Below, piece by piece: positions 24,073-31,590 of a DNA stretch of 38,528 nt. How positions within the stretch are numbered: position 1 is the first letter of the stretch; the number at the start of each line of letters is the position of its first letter. Where the stretch lies: assembly GCA_965662745.1 (NCBI GenBank), contig CBFIJK010000032.1:1-38528 (forward strand), given 5' to 3'. Origin of the DNA: Anianibacter sp965662745. GTDB taxonomy: Bacteria; Pseudomonadota; Alphaproteobacteria; Rhodobacterales; Rhodobacteraceae. Under the pieces are notes generated by a model, which saw only the letters and a list, made by a program, of their open reading frames with translations, ran no database searches and was not told the DNA's origin. A program made the position numbers and the translations under genes.

Positions 24073-24887
24073 GGCTACCGGTGTCGCTGATCCTCGGCGC
24101 GGGCCTGACGGCTGTTTTCGTGGCTGCGGCGCTGATCTCGTTCCTCTGGACGCCCTATGAGGTCGAGGGGATCACGGTCGCCTCGCGCCTTAAGACACCG
24201 TCGGGTGCGTATCTGCTGGGCACGGACCACCTTGGACGGGACATCCTGTCGATGATCATGGTGGGCGCGCGGACCTCGATTGCGGTGGCGCTGATCGCCG
24301 TGGGATTGGGGATCGTGCTGGGGGTACCTTTGGGCCTTCTTGCAGCGGCAAACCGGGGGTCGTGGATCGACGAGTTCGTCATGCGCGGCAATGACCTTGT
24401 CTTCGCCTTCCCGTCGCTGGTGATCGCGATCCTGATCACGGCGGTGTTCGGGCCATCTGCAGTGAACGCAATTCTGGCCATTGGCATTTTCAATACGCCC
24501 GTCTTTGCGCGGGTGACGCGAGGTGGGGCACTGCCGCTCTGGACGCTGGATTACGTGCGCGCGGCGCGGGTGGCGGGCAAGGGGCGGGCGCGGATTTCGG
24601 CAGAGCATATCCTGCCCAACATCGCGAACCTTCTGATCGTGCAGGGGACGATCCAGTTCTCGCTGGGGATTCTCGCCGAGGCGGCGTTGTCTTATGTGGG
24701 CCTTGGCGCGCAGCCGCCGGTCCCCAGTTGGGGGCGCATGCTGGCGGATAGCCAGACGATGATTTCCTTCGCGCCGCATCTGGCGATCTTTCCGGGGCTC
24801 GCCATCGTGCTGACCGTGCTGGGGTTGAACCTGATGGGTGACGGGCTGCGCGATGTGCTTGATCCCCGGCTGAGGCGTCTGAGATGA
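24069..24887 (+). CDS. ABC transporter permease, DppC/OppC type
   Basis: A 272-residue second channel subunit. Typical features: YLLGTDHLGRDILSMIMVGAR (about 48-68, the DppC signature), ALIAVGLGIVLGVPLG as a core helix, and an EAA loop at DYVRAARVAGKGRARI (about 159-174). The C-terminus GDGLRDVLDPRLRRL is the family's usual ending. It overlaps both neighbours by four bases, so the three proteins are made in step. Confidence 0.92.
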   Translation: MRLPVSLILGAGLTAVFVAAALISFLWTPYEVEGITVASRLKTPSGAYLLGTDHLGRDILSMIMVGARTSIAVALIAVGLGIVLGVPLGLLAAANRGSWIDEFVMRGNDLVFAFPSLVIAILITAVFGPSAVNAILAIGIFNTPVFARVTRGGALPLWTLDYVRAARVAGKGRARISAEHILPNIANLLIVQGTIQFSLGILAEAALSYVGLGAQPPVPSWGRMLADSQTMISFAPHLAIFPGLAIVLTVLGLNLMGDGLRDVLDPRLRRLR

Positions 24888-26530
24888 GCGGGGCGCCCGA
24901 TTTGGCCCTGCGGGCCAATGCCTCCGGCGGAGGTATTTCGCGAACCAAAGTGGCAGGGGCGCTTTCCGTAGAGGCCTTGTCGGTGACGATCGGCGCGGTG
25001 GCGGTCTTGCGCGACGTGTCGATGTCGGTCGCGCCGGGCGAGATCCTGGGCGTTGTCGGCGAAAGCGGGTCAGGCAAGTCGATGACAGCGCTGGCGGTTA
25101 TGGGGCTCTTGCCGCGGGGGGCTGCCGCGCGCGGGTCCGTGCAGCTGGCGGGGACAGAGATCTTGGGCGCCAGAGAGCGGGCGATGTGCCGCATCCGGGG
25201 GCGTGAGATCGGGATGATCTTTCAAGAGCCGATGACGGCGCTGAATCCGCTGCACACCATTGGCGATCAGGTAGCCGAGGCGCTGGTGATCCATGGCGCA
25301 GCGCGAGGGCGCGCGGCCGAGGCACGGGCGGCGGCGCTGTTGGAGAAGGTCGGGCTGGAGCCGGACCGGGTGGGGCCGGGGCGCTTTCCGCATGAGTTGT
25401 CGGGCGGGCAACGCCAGCGGGTCGCGATCGCGATCGCCATCGCGCTGGGCCCGAAGATCCTGATTGCGGATGAGCCGACGACGGCGCTGGATGTGACCTC
25501 TCAGGCCGAGATCCTCGATCTTCTGCAAGCGCTGGTGCAGAGCGAGGGGATGGGGCTGATCCTGATCACCCATGATCTTGCGGTTGTGGCGGGGCGCGCG
25601 GACCGGGTGGCCGTCATGCAAGAGGGGCGCATCGTCGAGGCGGGAGCGACCGAGACGCTGTACCGGACGCGGAACCATCCCTATACGCGGGCGCTGCTTG
25701 CCGCGTCGGATCATCGGCCAGAGCGCCGCGCGCATGTCGATCCCGAGGTGGTGCTGAAGGTCGAGGATGTGCACCGGCACTATCCCGGCGCGCGGCATGG
25801 GCTGTTCGAGCGGGGCGCGCCGGTCAGGGCCGTCGACGGCGTGTCGTTCGAGCTGCGGCGCGGAGAAAGCCTTGGGCTGGTGGGATCGTCTGGCTGCGGG
25901 AAATCGACGCTGACGCGCGCGATCCTCGGGCTGGGCGAATTGACGGCGGGCCGGGTGAGTCTTGGGGGTGCGCCCGTCATGCCACCGGTACCGGGGACGA
26001 TCCGGCGGCGGATGCAGGTCGTGTTTCAGGATCCCTTTGGTAGCTTCGATCCGCGCTGGCGGGTGGACCGTCTGGTGGCCGAACCGTTTCATCTGACCGG
26101 GCGGCCCCCCGATTGGCGGGACCAGGTGGCCGAGGCGCTGGAGGCGGTCGGATTGTCTGCCTTGGACATGGACAAGTATATCCACGAGTTTTCCGGCGGG
26201 CAGCGCCAGCGCATCGCAATTGCGCGGGCCATCGTGATCCGGCCTGACCTTGTGCTTCTGGATGAGGCGGTGAGCGCGCTCGACGTTCAGGTGCGCGCGC
26301 GCATCCTTGATCTGTTGGCCGATCTACAGGGGCGGTTGGGGTTGAGTTATCTCTTCATCAGCCACGATCTGTCGGTGGTGCGATCGGTCACCGACCGCGT
26401 GCTGGTGATGCGCGCCGGGAAGATCGTCGAGGAAGGACCGACCGAGGCGGTCTTCGCCGCGCCGCGCCATGCCTATACGCAAGAGCTGATCGCGGCTGTG
26501 CCGCGTATCCCGGAGGGCTGGATCATCTGA
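24884..26530 (+). CDS. Fused double ATPase of a peptide-type ABC importer (DppD-DppF fusion)
   Basis: A 548-residue protein with two ABC ATPase domains in tandem, replacing separate DppD and DppF. First domain: Walker A GESGSGKS (about 63-70), signature LSGGQRQRVAIA, Walker B ILIADEPTTALD. Second domain (from about 285): Walker A GSSGCGKS, signature FSGGQRQRIAIA, Walker B LVLLDEAVSALD. Both sites look intact. The ATG at 24884 overlaps the permease stop. The first 22 codons, however, contain a copy of the repeat motif (24932-24950), and a GTG at 24950 right after it begins the family-like sequence, so the true start is uncertain. It powers import with the two permeases. Confidence 0.93.
   Translation: MSGAPDLALRANASGGGISRTKVAGALSVEALSVTIGAVAVLRDVSMSVAPGEILGVVGESGSGKSMTALAVMGLLPRGAAARGSVQLAGTEILGARERAMCRIRGREIGMIFQEPMTALNPLHTIGDQVAEALVIHGAARGRAAEARAAALLEKVGLEPDRVGPGRFPHELSGGQRQRVAIAIAIALGPKILIADEPTTALDVTSQAEILDLLQALVQSEGMGLILITHDLAVVAGRADRVAVMQEGRIVEAGATETLYRTRNHPYTRALLAASDHRPERRAHVDPEVVLKVEDVHRHYPGARHGLFERGAPVRAVDGVSFELRRGESLGLVGSSGCGKSTLTRAILGLGELTAGRVSLGGAPVMPPVPGTIRRRMQVVFQDPFGSFDPRWRVDRLVAEPFHLTGRPPDWRDQVAEALEAVGLSALDMDKYIHEFSGGQRQRIAIARAIVIRPDLVLLDEAVSALDVQVRARILDLLADLQGRLGLSYLFISHDLSVVRSVTDRVLVMRAGKIVEEGPTEAVFAAPRHAYTQELIAAVPRIPEGWII
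24932..24950 (-). repeat. Copy 3 of the repeat motif (inverted), inside the 5' end of the ATPase gene
   Basis: The plus strand reads GGTATTTCGCGAACCAAAG. It directly follows the perfect palindrome CCTCCGGCGGAGG (21 to 33 of the same line, 24921-24933), giving the same hairpin-plus-motif order as the copy at 6608 read on the minus strand. It lies within the reading frame if the ATG at 24884 is used. Confidence 0.65.
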
Positions 26531-26534
26531 GACG

Positions 26535-27419
26535 TCAGCCTTCGGACACGCTGCGCGCGACTTTCAGCAGGGCATCCAGAACGGGGGTATGCGGCTCGCG
26601 ATGGGGCGCGATCAAGCCTACGAGTTGATCGGTATCAGGCTCTGACAGGGGGATTGCGACGGCCTGGGCGCCCAGCTGCATATGGGCGACCGATTGCAGG
26701 GGCAGGACGGTGCCGAGGCCTGCATCGGTCACATGGCTCAGAAGCACCATGATGGAATTGGCCTCGACCGTGGGGGTCACTGTATGGCCCGCCTTGGCGA
26801 AAACCGCATCGACGATCCGGCGATTCTGCATGTCGGGTGTCAGCAGCGCGAGCGCTTCGGCGGCGATCTCGGTCCAGGTTAGGGATTTCTTGTTCGCGAA
26901 CGGGTGATCTGCGGCGCAGATAAAGGAATATTGCTCGCGGTAGAGCGGGACGGTGGTGACGCTGCCGAGGGGCTCATTCCCGAGATAGGTGATGCCCGCG
27001 TCCGTCTCGAGGTCTTCAAGCTGTTTGAGAATATCGGTCGAAGGGCCGGACAGGATCGTCAGCCGCACATTCGGGTGACGCTCGCGGAAGGGCGTCGTGA
27101 CCTTCGTGACCGATTGCAGCGCCGTAGGGATGACCGACAGGCGCAGATTGCCCGAGAGACCCGTCTTGGCCGCGCGCATTTCCTGGCGCATGGCGCGGGC
27201 GTCATGGACGATCCGGCGCGCCCATTCGAGAACGCGCTGGCCCTCGGGCGTCAGGCCCTGATAGCGCGCGCCGCGCCAGACAAGCTGCACGCCAAGCTGG
27301 TCTTCAAGCGATTTGACCGCCGCCGAAAGCGTCGGTTGCGTCACGCCGCATTCCTCGGCCGCGCGCCGGAAATGGCGGGCGTTTGACAGGGCGATGAACA
27401 TTTCCAGCTTGTCGATCAT
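26535..27419 (-). CDS. LysR-family transcriptional regulator
   Basis: A 294-residue LysR-type regulator. The winged helix-turn-helix covers residues 1-60 (LEMFIALSNARHFRRAAEE and CGVTQPTLSAAVKSLEDQLG), and a two-lobed effector-binding domain runs from about 90 (GNLRLSVIPTA). LysR proteins bind DNA as tetramers and respond to a small molecule. It ends four bases after the stop of the ABC ATPase on the other strand and lies 80 bases downstream of the photolyase-like gene, so it could be cotranscribed with either neighbouring function in mind. Since LysR genes usually regulate divergent genes, and this one converges with the transporter, its target is not evident. No operator was identified. Confidence 0.92.
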   Translation of the reverse strand: MIDKLEMFIALSNARHFRRAAEECGVTQPTLSAAVKSLEDQLGVQLVWRGARYQGLTPEGQRVLEWARRIVHDARAMRQEMRAAKTGLSGNLRLSVIPTALQSVTKVTTPFRERHPNVRLTILSGPSTDILKQLEDLETDAGITYLGNEPLGSVTTVPLYREQYSFICAADHPFANKKSLTWTEIAAEALALLTPDMQNRRIVDAVFAKAGHTVTPTVEANSIMVLLSHVTDAGLGTVLPLQSVAHMQLGAQAVAIPLSEPDTDQLVGLIAPHREPHTPVLDALLKVARSVSEG

Positions 27420-27499
27420 GGGCCTTCCTTGGGTCGCGGGCGGTGCGAACGGGTCCTGCCTAGGGCGAAAGGTGCCGCACCGTAGGCTGCCCGGTGGTG

Positions 27500-28717
27500 T
27501 CAGCCGAGCATGCGCAGAAAGTCTGGTATATTCTGGCGAAAGCGGAAGAAGCCCTTGGTGGCATAGGGCCAGATTAGCGTGTCTTCGGCCCGGCGTACCT
27601 GGACGAGGGAAATATCTACGGCTCGAAGCGCTTCTTCGGCCCGTGCAAGCGCGTCACGCGCTGGGCCGACGGGGGGATAAGGCGCGACGATCTGGGTCAG
27701 GGCGTTGTCCTTAGCCCAGTCAAGGATCGCCTTGGGCGCGGCGCTGGCGGTGAAGATGTTTGCCCGCGCCGTGGCTGTGGTGTCTATCCGTTGCAAGGCT
27801 TCCTCGAGTGCCGCTGCCTCAAATCTGGTGACCTTCGCAGCGGGCTTCAAGGGGCTACGCGCCTCGGTGGCTTGAAGCCCGGCAATGGCGGCAGGCTCCA
27901 ACCCCTGATCGAGCAGGAAGCCCGGCGAAAGGTCATCCTCGGTCAGCAAGAGGCCGGTGCGTTTCGCGCTGTCCCATGCCCCGCAAGCGGGCAGATCCTG
28001 CGGCGCTGGGTTGTCCGGCCCCTCCACCATGGGCGCTTCGTCCGCCAACTCGCCAGCAGGATCGAACCGCCCACCGGTGAAGCGGCGGATATTGCTCGCC
28101 TCGGCCAAATAGGTCTTGCCGCGCGTCTGAAGCCCCGCGACCCAGCGCCAGCCCAGCGTGTTCGAGGCCGCGTCGCCGTCAAGGAGGTGGCGCAGGAAGA
28201 AATCCGCCCCAAGCTCCCACGGAAGGCGCAGGGTGAAGACCCAGATCGAGGCGAACCACATGCGGGCATGGTTGTGCAGGTATCCGGTCTCTGCCAGCTC
28301 CTGTGCCCAATGGTCGAAACAGGCGATGCCGGTCTCGCCCCGGCAGGCCGTTTCCCATTCTGCGCGAAGGCCTGCCTCGGTCGCGATCCGGTCCATTCCG
28401 CGCCGTACGCCTTCGCGGTACTGGAACCAGACGGCGGGGCGCAGTTCCAGCCAGCCTTTGAAATAAATCCGCCAGAAAACCTCGTCGATGAACTTTCCAC
28501 CCGCCTCGGACCCGTGACGGGCCAGAACCGCGCGCAGAACCTCGCCTTCGGTCACAATGCGGTGACGCAGATAGGGCGATAGACGAGATACATTGTCATG
28601 CCCCGGCAGGTCGAAATTGCGCCGTTCCGCATAGGTTTGCCCCGCCTCGGGCAGGAATTCATCGAGCCTTTGAACGGCGGCGGCGCGGGTCGGGGCAAAG
28701 CGGGGTGCGTTTGTCAT
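27500..28717 (-). CDS. Photolyase/cryptochrome-family FAD-binding protein with permuted domains
   Basis: A 405-residue flavoprotein. Normal photolyases have an alpha/beta antenna domain first and the helical FAD domain second. Here the helical FAD domain comes first (about 1-225), with YLRHRIVTEGEVL, GGKFIDEVFWRIYFKGWL, LHNHARMWFASIWVFTLRL and GDAASNTLGWRWVAGLQT. N in AASN fits the residue facing FAD N5 (E. coli N378), and the next W fits W382 of the electron-transfer triad. The C-terminal part (about 300-405) looks like half of a Rossmann domain: WAKDNALTQIVAPYPPVGPA and WPYATKGFFRFRQNIPDFL. It may repair UV photoproducts or act as a light sensor. The permutation is inferred by eye. Confidence 0.8.
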   Translation of the reverse strand: MTNAPRFAPTRAAAVQRLDEFLPEAGQTYAERRNFDLPGHDNVSRLSPYLRHRIVTEGEVLRAVLARHGSEAGGKFIDEVFWRIYFKGWLELRPAVWFQYREGVRRGMDRIATEAGLRAEWETACRGETGIACFDHWAQELAETGYLHNHARMWFASIWVFTLRLPWELGADFFLRHLLDGDAASNTLGWRWVAGLQTRGKTYLAEASNIRRFTGGRFDPAGELADEAPMVEGPDNPAPQDLPACGAWDSAKRTGLLLTEDDLSPGFLLDQGLEPAAIAGLQATEARSPLKPAAKVTRFEAAALEEALQRIDTTATARANIFTASAAPKAILDWAKDNALTQIVAPYPPVGPARDALARAEEALRAVDISLVQVRRAEDTLIWPYATKGFFRFRQNIPDFLRMLG

Positions 28718-28787
28718 CCTGTCTTAGCGTAAGCCGCAGTGCGGTCCCAGCAAGGGGCCTGCGCGCGCCTGCCGCAACCCGGGTGCG

Positions 28788-28814
28788 ATAATATGCCAGG
28801 CAAATGCCTGACAA
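28788..28814 (-). promoter_or_regulatory. Candidate promoter of the photolyase-like gene with palindromic spacer
   Basis: On the minus strand, TTGTCA (complement of 28809-28814) and TATTAT (complement of 28788-28793) flank a spacer of 15 bases. The 14-base palindrome CAGGCAAATGCCTG (28797-28810) fills most of that spacer and could be an operator. The spacer is short; shifting the -10 by two bases gives 17. Confidence 0.35.
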
Positions 28815-28842
28815 ACCCGCTCGCCAATTCGCCCTGCGCCCC

Positions 28843-28871
28843 TTGCGGCCCCTCGGGGGCGTCACTAAGAC
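28843..28871 (+). promoter_or_regulatory. Candidate clpP promoter
   Basis: TTGCGG (28843-28848, preceded by CC, giving a CTTG-type -35 core) and TAAGAC (28866-28871) are separated by 17 bases, 55 bases before the clpP ATG. A CTTG core would suit a heat-shock sigma factor, but the -10 is weak. Low certainty. Confidence 0.3.
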
Positions 28872-28925
28872 TCTGGGTGGCAGAAGGCCGGATCGCCGGT
28901 TGACCCAATTTCAGATGAGGCAGAC

Positions 28926-29558
28926 ATGCAGGACCCCACCGAGTTTTACATGAACACGCTCGTGCCAATGGTGGTCGAGCAGACAAGCCGCGGCGAACGC
29001 GCCTACGACATTTTCTCGCGCCTCTTGAAGGAGCGGATCATCTTCCTTTCGGGCCCCGTGCATGATGGCATGTCGTCGCTGATCGTGGCGCAGCTTCTGC
29101 ACCTCGAGGCGGAAAACCCGTCCAAGGAAATCTCGATGTATATCAACTCGCCGGGCGGCGTGGTGACAAGCGGTCTGTCGATCTATGACACCATGCAATA
29201 CATCAAGCCCGCCGTCTCGACGCTCTGCGTGGGCCAGGCGGCATCCATGGGTTCTCTGCTGCTGGCGGCGGGCGAGGCGGGCATGCGGTTCTCGCTGCCC
29301 AACAGCCGCATCATGGTGCACCAGCCCTCGGGCGGCTACCAGGGCCAGGCGACGGATATCATGATCCACGCGCAGGAAACCCAGAAGCTCAAGGACCGGC
29401 TTAACGCGATCTACGTCAAACACACCGGCCAGCCGCTGGAAAAGGTTGTCGACGCGCTCGAGCGGGACAACTTCATGGATGCCGAGCAGGCCAAGGAGTG
29501 GGGTCTCATCGACGAGATCGTGGAAAATCGCGGCAAGGGCGACGCGCCAGAAGCCTAG
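28926..29558 (+). CDS. clpP: ATP-dependent Clp protease proteolytic subunit
   Basis: A 210-residue serine peptidase that forms the double-ring chamber degrading proteins fed in by ClpX or ClpA. The catalytic triad is S107 (GQAASMGS), H132 (MVHQPSGG) and D181 (LERDNFM). The N-terminus TEFYMNTLVPMVVEQTSRGERAYDIFSRLL is close to the standard sequence, with only a short propeptide-like start. The clpX gene follows 173 bases later in the usual order, with its own likely promoter and an inverted repeat in between. The 208-base gap upstream (28718-28925) carries the divergent clpP and photolyase promoters. Confidence 0.97.
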   Translation: MQDPTEFYMNTLVPMVVEQTSRGERAYDIFSRLLKERIIFLSGPVHDGMSSLIVAQLLHLEAENPSKEISMYINSPGGVVTSGLSIYDTMQYIKPAVSTLCVGQAASMGSLLLAAGEAGMRFSLPNSRIMVHQPSGGYQGQATDIMIHAQETQKLKDRLNAIYVKHTGQPLEKVVDALERDNFMDAEQAKEWGLIDEIVENRGKGDAPEA

Positions 29559-29574
29559 GCACCCGGACAGCGAA

Positions 29575-29608
29575 CGGGAAATGCGCCCTTAAACCGTCGC
29601 ATTTCCCG
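29575..29608. terminator. Perfect 11-bp inverted repeat between clpP and clpX
   Basis: CGGGAAATGCG (29575-29585) and CGCATTTCCCG (29598-29608) are exact inverted repeats around 12 bases. GGGATTTT follows. It may terminate or attenuate clpP transcripts. As a long-looped palindrome just before a TTGACA box (29615-29620), it could equally be a protein-binding site controlling clpX. Confidence 0.5.
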
Positions 29609-29614
29609 GGGATT

Positions 29615-29649
29615 TTGACATTGTGCCGTCCGGTCTGCTGACCTAGGCT
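29615..29649 (+). promoter_or_regulatory. Candidate clpX promoter region
   Basis: A perfect -35 hexamer TTGACA is at 29615-29620. At 17 bases the -10 would be CTGACC, a poor match. Alternatively TTGTGC (29621-29626) and TAGGCT (29644-29649) are spaced by 17. A promoter is likely here but the exact boxes are unsure. Confidence 0.35.
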
Positions 29650-29731
29650 GGGCGGACAGGCAGTATTTACGGCGGATGCGTATCGCTGCGTACCCGCCAA
29701 AGACGAAGGCGAAAGCCTTAGAGGTTGCGAT

Positions 29732-30991
29732 ATGGCGAACAATTCCAGCGACAGCAAGAATACCCTCTACTGCTCTTTCTGCGGAAAGAGCCAGCATGAG
29801 GTGCGCAAGCTGATCGCGGGTCCGACCGTGTTCATCTGCGACGAATGCGTCGAGTTGTGCATGGATATCATCCGCGAAGAAACGAAGAGCGCCGGACTCA
29901 AATCCTCCGAAGGCGTACCCGCGCCCAAGGAGATTTGCGATGTGCTGGACGATTACGTGATCGGCCAGGCCCACGCCAAGCGCGTGCTGTCGGTGGCGGT
30001 GCACAACCACTACAAGCGCCTCAACCACGCCGGCAAATCCGAGATCGAGCTCGCGAAATCGAACATCATGCTGATCGGCCCCACGGGCTGCGGCAAGACG
30101 CTTCTGGCTCAGACGCTGGCACGCATTCTTGATGTGCCCTTCACCATGGCCGACGCCACCACGCTGACCGAAGCGGGCTATGTGGGCGAGGATGTCGAGA
30201 ACATCATCCTGAAGCTGCTTCAGGCGTCCGAATACAATGTCGAACGTGCGCAGCGCGGCATCGTCTATATCGACGAGGTCGACAAGATCACCCGCAAGTC
30301 CGACAACCCCTCGATCACCCGCGATGTGTCGGGCGAGGGCGTGCAGCAGGCGCTCTTGAAGATCATGGAAGGGACGGTCGCATCGGTTCCGCCGCAGGGC
30401 GGCCGCAAGCACCCCCAGCAGGAATTTCTGCAGGTGGACACAACCAACATCCTCTTCATCTGCGGCGGTGCCTTTGCCGGTCTCGACAAGATCATCGCGC
30501 AGCGCGGCAAGGGTTCGGCCATGGGCTTTGGCGCCGATGTGAAGGATCCCGATGCCCGCGGCGTCGGAGAGCTGTTCACCGAGCTTGAGCCGGAGGATCT
30601 TCTTAAGTTCGGCCTGATCCCGGAATTCGTTGGCCGCCTGCCAGTGATCGCGACCCTGCAGGATCTCGACGAAGATGCGCTTGTGACGATCCTGACGCAG
30701 CCCAAGAACGCACTGGTCAAGCAATACCAGCGCCTGTTCGAGCTGGAAGACGTGTCGCTGACCTTCACCGATGACGCGCTCACGGCGATTGCCAAGCGCG
30801 CCATCCAGCGTAAGACCGGCGCACGCGGTCTACGCTCGATCATGGAAGACATCCTTCTCGACACGATGTTCGACCTGCCGGGCACGGAAAACGTCGAAGA
30901 GGTTGTCGTCAACGAAGAGGCCGTGTCGCGCGACGCCCAGCCGCTTGTGATCTACGCCGACGCCAAGAAGGAAGAGGCGACGGCGGGCTGA
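29732..30991 (+). CDS. clpX: ATP-dependent Clp protease ATP-binding subunit ClpX
   Basis: A 419-residue AAA+ unfoldase that recognises tagged substrates and threads them into ClpP. The N-terminal C4 zinc finger has C14/C17/C36/C39. Walker A GPTGCGKT is at 116-123, the pore-1 loop is GYVGEDVEN, and Walker B is VYIDEVDKI. The ClpP-docking loop, normally IGF, reads MGF here (SAMGFGADVK). Length and domain order match the standard protein. In Caulobacter ClpXP controls the cell cycle, which gives a general expectation for alphaproteobacteria. A strong terminator lies 28 bases past the stop. Confidence 0.97.
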   Translation: MANNSSDSKNTLYCSFCGKSQHEVRKLIAGPTVFICDECVELCMDIIREETKSAGLKSSEGVPAPKEICDVLDDYVIGQAHAKRVLSVAVHNHYKRLNHAGKSEIELAKSNIMLIGPTGCGKTLLAQTLARILDVPFTMADATTLTEAGYVGEDVENIILKLLQASEYNVERAQRGIVYIDEVDKITRKSDNPSITRDVSGEGVQQALLKIMEGTVASVPPQGGRKHPQQEFLQVDTTNILFICGGAFAGLDKIIAQRGKGSAMGFGADVKDPDARGVGELFTELEPEDLLKFGLIPEFVGRLPVIATLQDLDEDALVTILTQPKNALVKQYQRLFELEDVSLTFTDDALTAIAKRAIQRKTGARGLRSIMEDILLDTMFDLPGTENVEEVVVNEEAVSRDAQPLVIYADAKKEEATAG

Positions 30992-31018
30992 CCGCCGCGC
31001 GTTTCAACAGACCACGAC

Positions 31019-31048
31019 AAGGCGGGGGCAGAGCCCTCGCCTTTTTTG
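31019..31048 (+). terminator. Strong intrinsic terminator after clpX
   Basis: AAGGCGGGGGC (31019-31029) pairs with GCCCTCGCCTT (31033-31043), one G-U wobble, with a 3-base loop, and runs straight into six T (31042-31047). This is the clearest intrinsic terminator of the window. Confidence 0.85.
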
Positions 31049-31066
31049 TTTGAAGGAACGAACAGC

Positions 31067-31426
31067 ATGACCATCAAACGCATTCATTCAGGCGGCGAAT
31101 TCGAGGGCCGCATCGGCTATTGCCGCGCGACGGTGGCGAACGGGTTCGTCTTCGTCGCCGGCACAGTGGGGCAGGGCGATACGGTCGCAGATCAATGCCG
31201 CGCAGCGCTCGATACCATCGGCAAGGCCCTGAGAGAGGCCGGATCCGGCTTCGAGCATGTGCTGCGCGTCACCTATTACCTGCCCGAGGCGGCGGATTTC
31301 GAAGCGTGCTGGCCGATCCTGAAAGACACCTTCGGGGCCAATCCGCCCGCCGCCACGATGATCGAGGCAACGCTCATCGACCCCAAATACCGGATCGAGA
31401 TCGAACTGACCGCGCTCGCCCCCTAA
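31067..31426 (+). CDS. RidA-family protein (Rid/YER057c/UK114)
   Basis: A 119-residue protein of the RidA superfamily, small trimeric enzymes; RidA itself hydrolyses reactive enamine/imine intermediates from PLP enzymes. Typical features: VFVAGTVGQ (about 26-34), QCRAALDTIGKALREAG, VTYYLPEAADFEACWPIL and the C-terminal IEIELTALAP. Not all subfamilies deaminate imines. The conserved Arg that binds the substrate carboxylate in RidA proper (in a 'cRvtVfL'-like region preceding the end) is not obvious here, so I leave the function at family level. ATG 31067 has AAGGAA upstream. It stands alone between the clpX terminator and the repeat copy at 31443. Confidence 0.9.
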   Translation: MTIKRIHSGGEFEGRIGYCRATVANGFVFVAGTVGQGDTVADQCRAALDTIGKALREAGSGFEHVLRVTYYLPEAADFEACWPILKDTFGANPPAATMIEATLIDPKYRIEIELTALAP

Positions 31427-31442
31427 GGCGCACACCTCATCA

Positions 31443-31461
31443 CTTTGGTTCTGAAAATACC
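31443..31461. repeat. Copy 4 of the repeat motif
   Basis: CTTTGGTTCTGAAAATACC, identical to the copy at 6608, 17 bases after the RidA stop. No GC-rich hairpin is directly next to it here. The rest of the 164-base gap to 31591 shows only the ribosome site TTGGAGG before the next gene. Confidence 0.7.
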
Positions 31462-31590
31462 TGATCCGATGGCCTGCCAAATACGCAGACCGGCGCCGAT
31501 CACGCACAAATTCGGCAACAGGCCCCCTCAAGGCTGGACCTTGCCGCCCCTCTCGGGCATATCCCGAACCAACCTGATTGGAGGCGCGTC

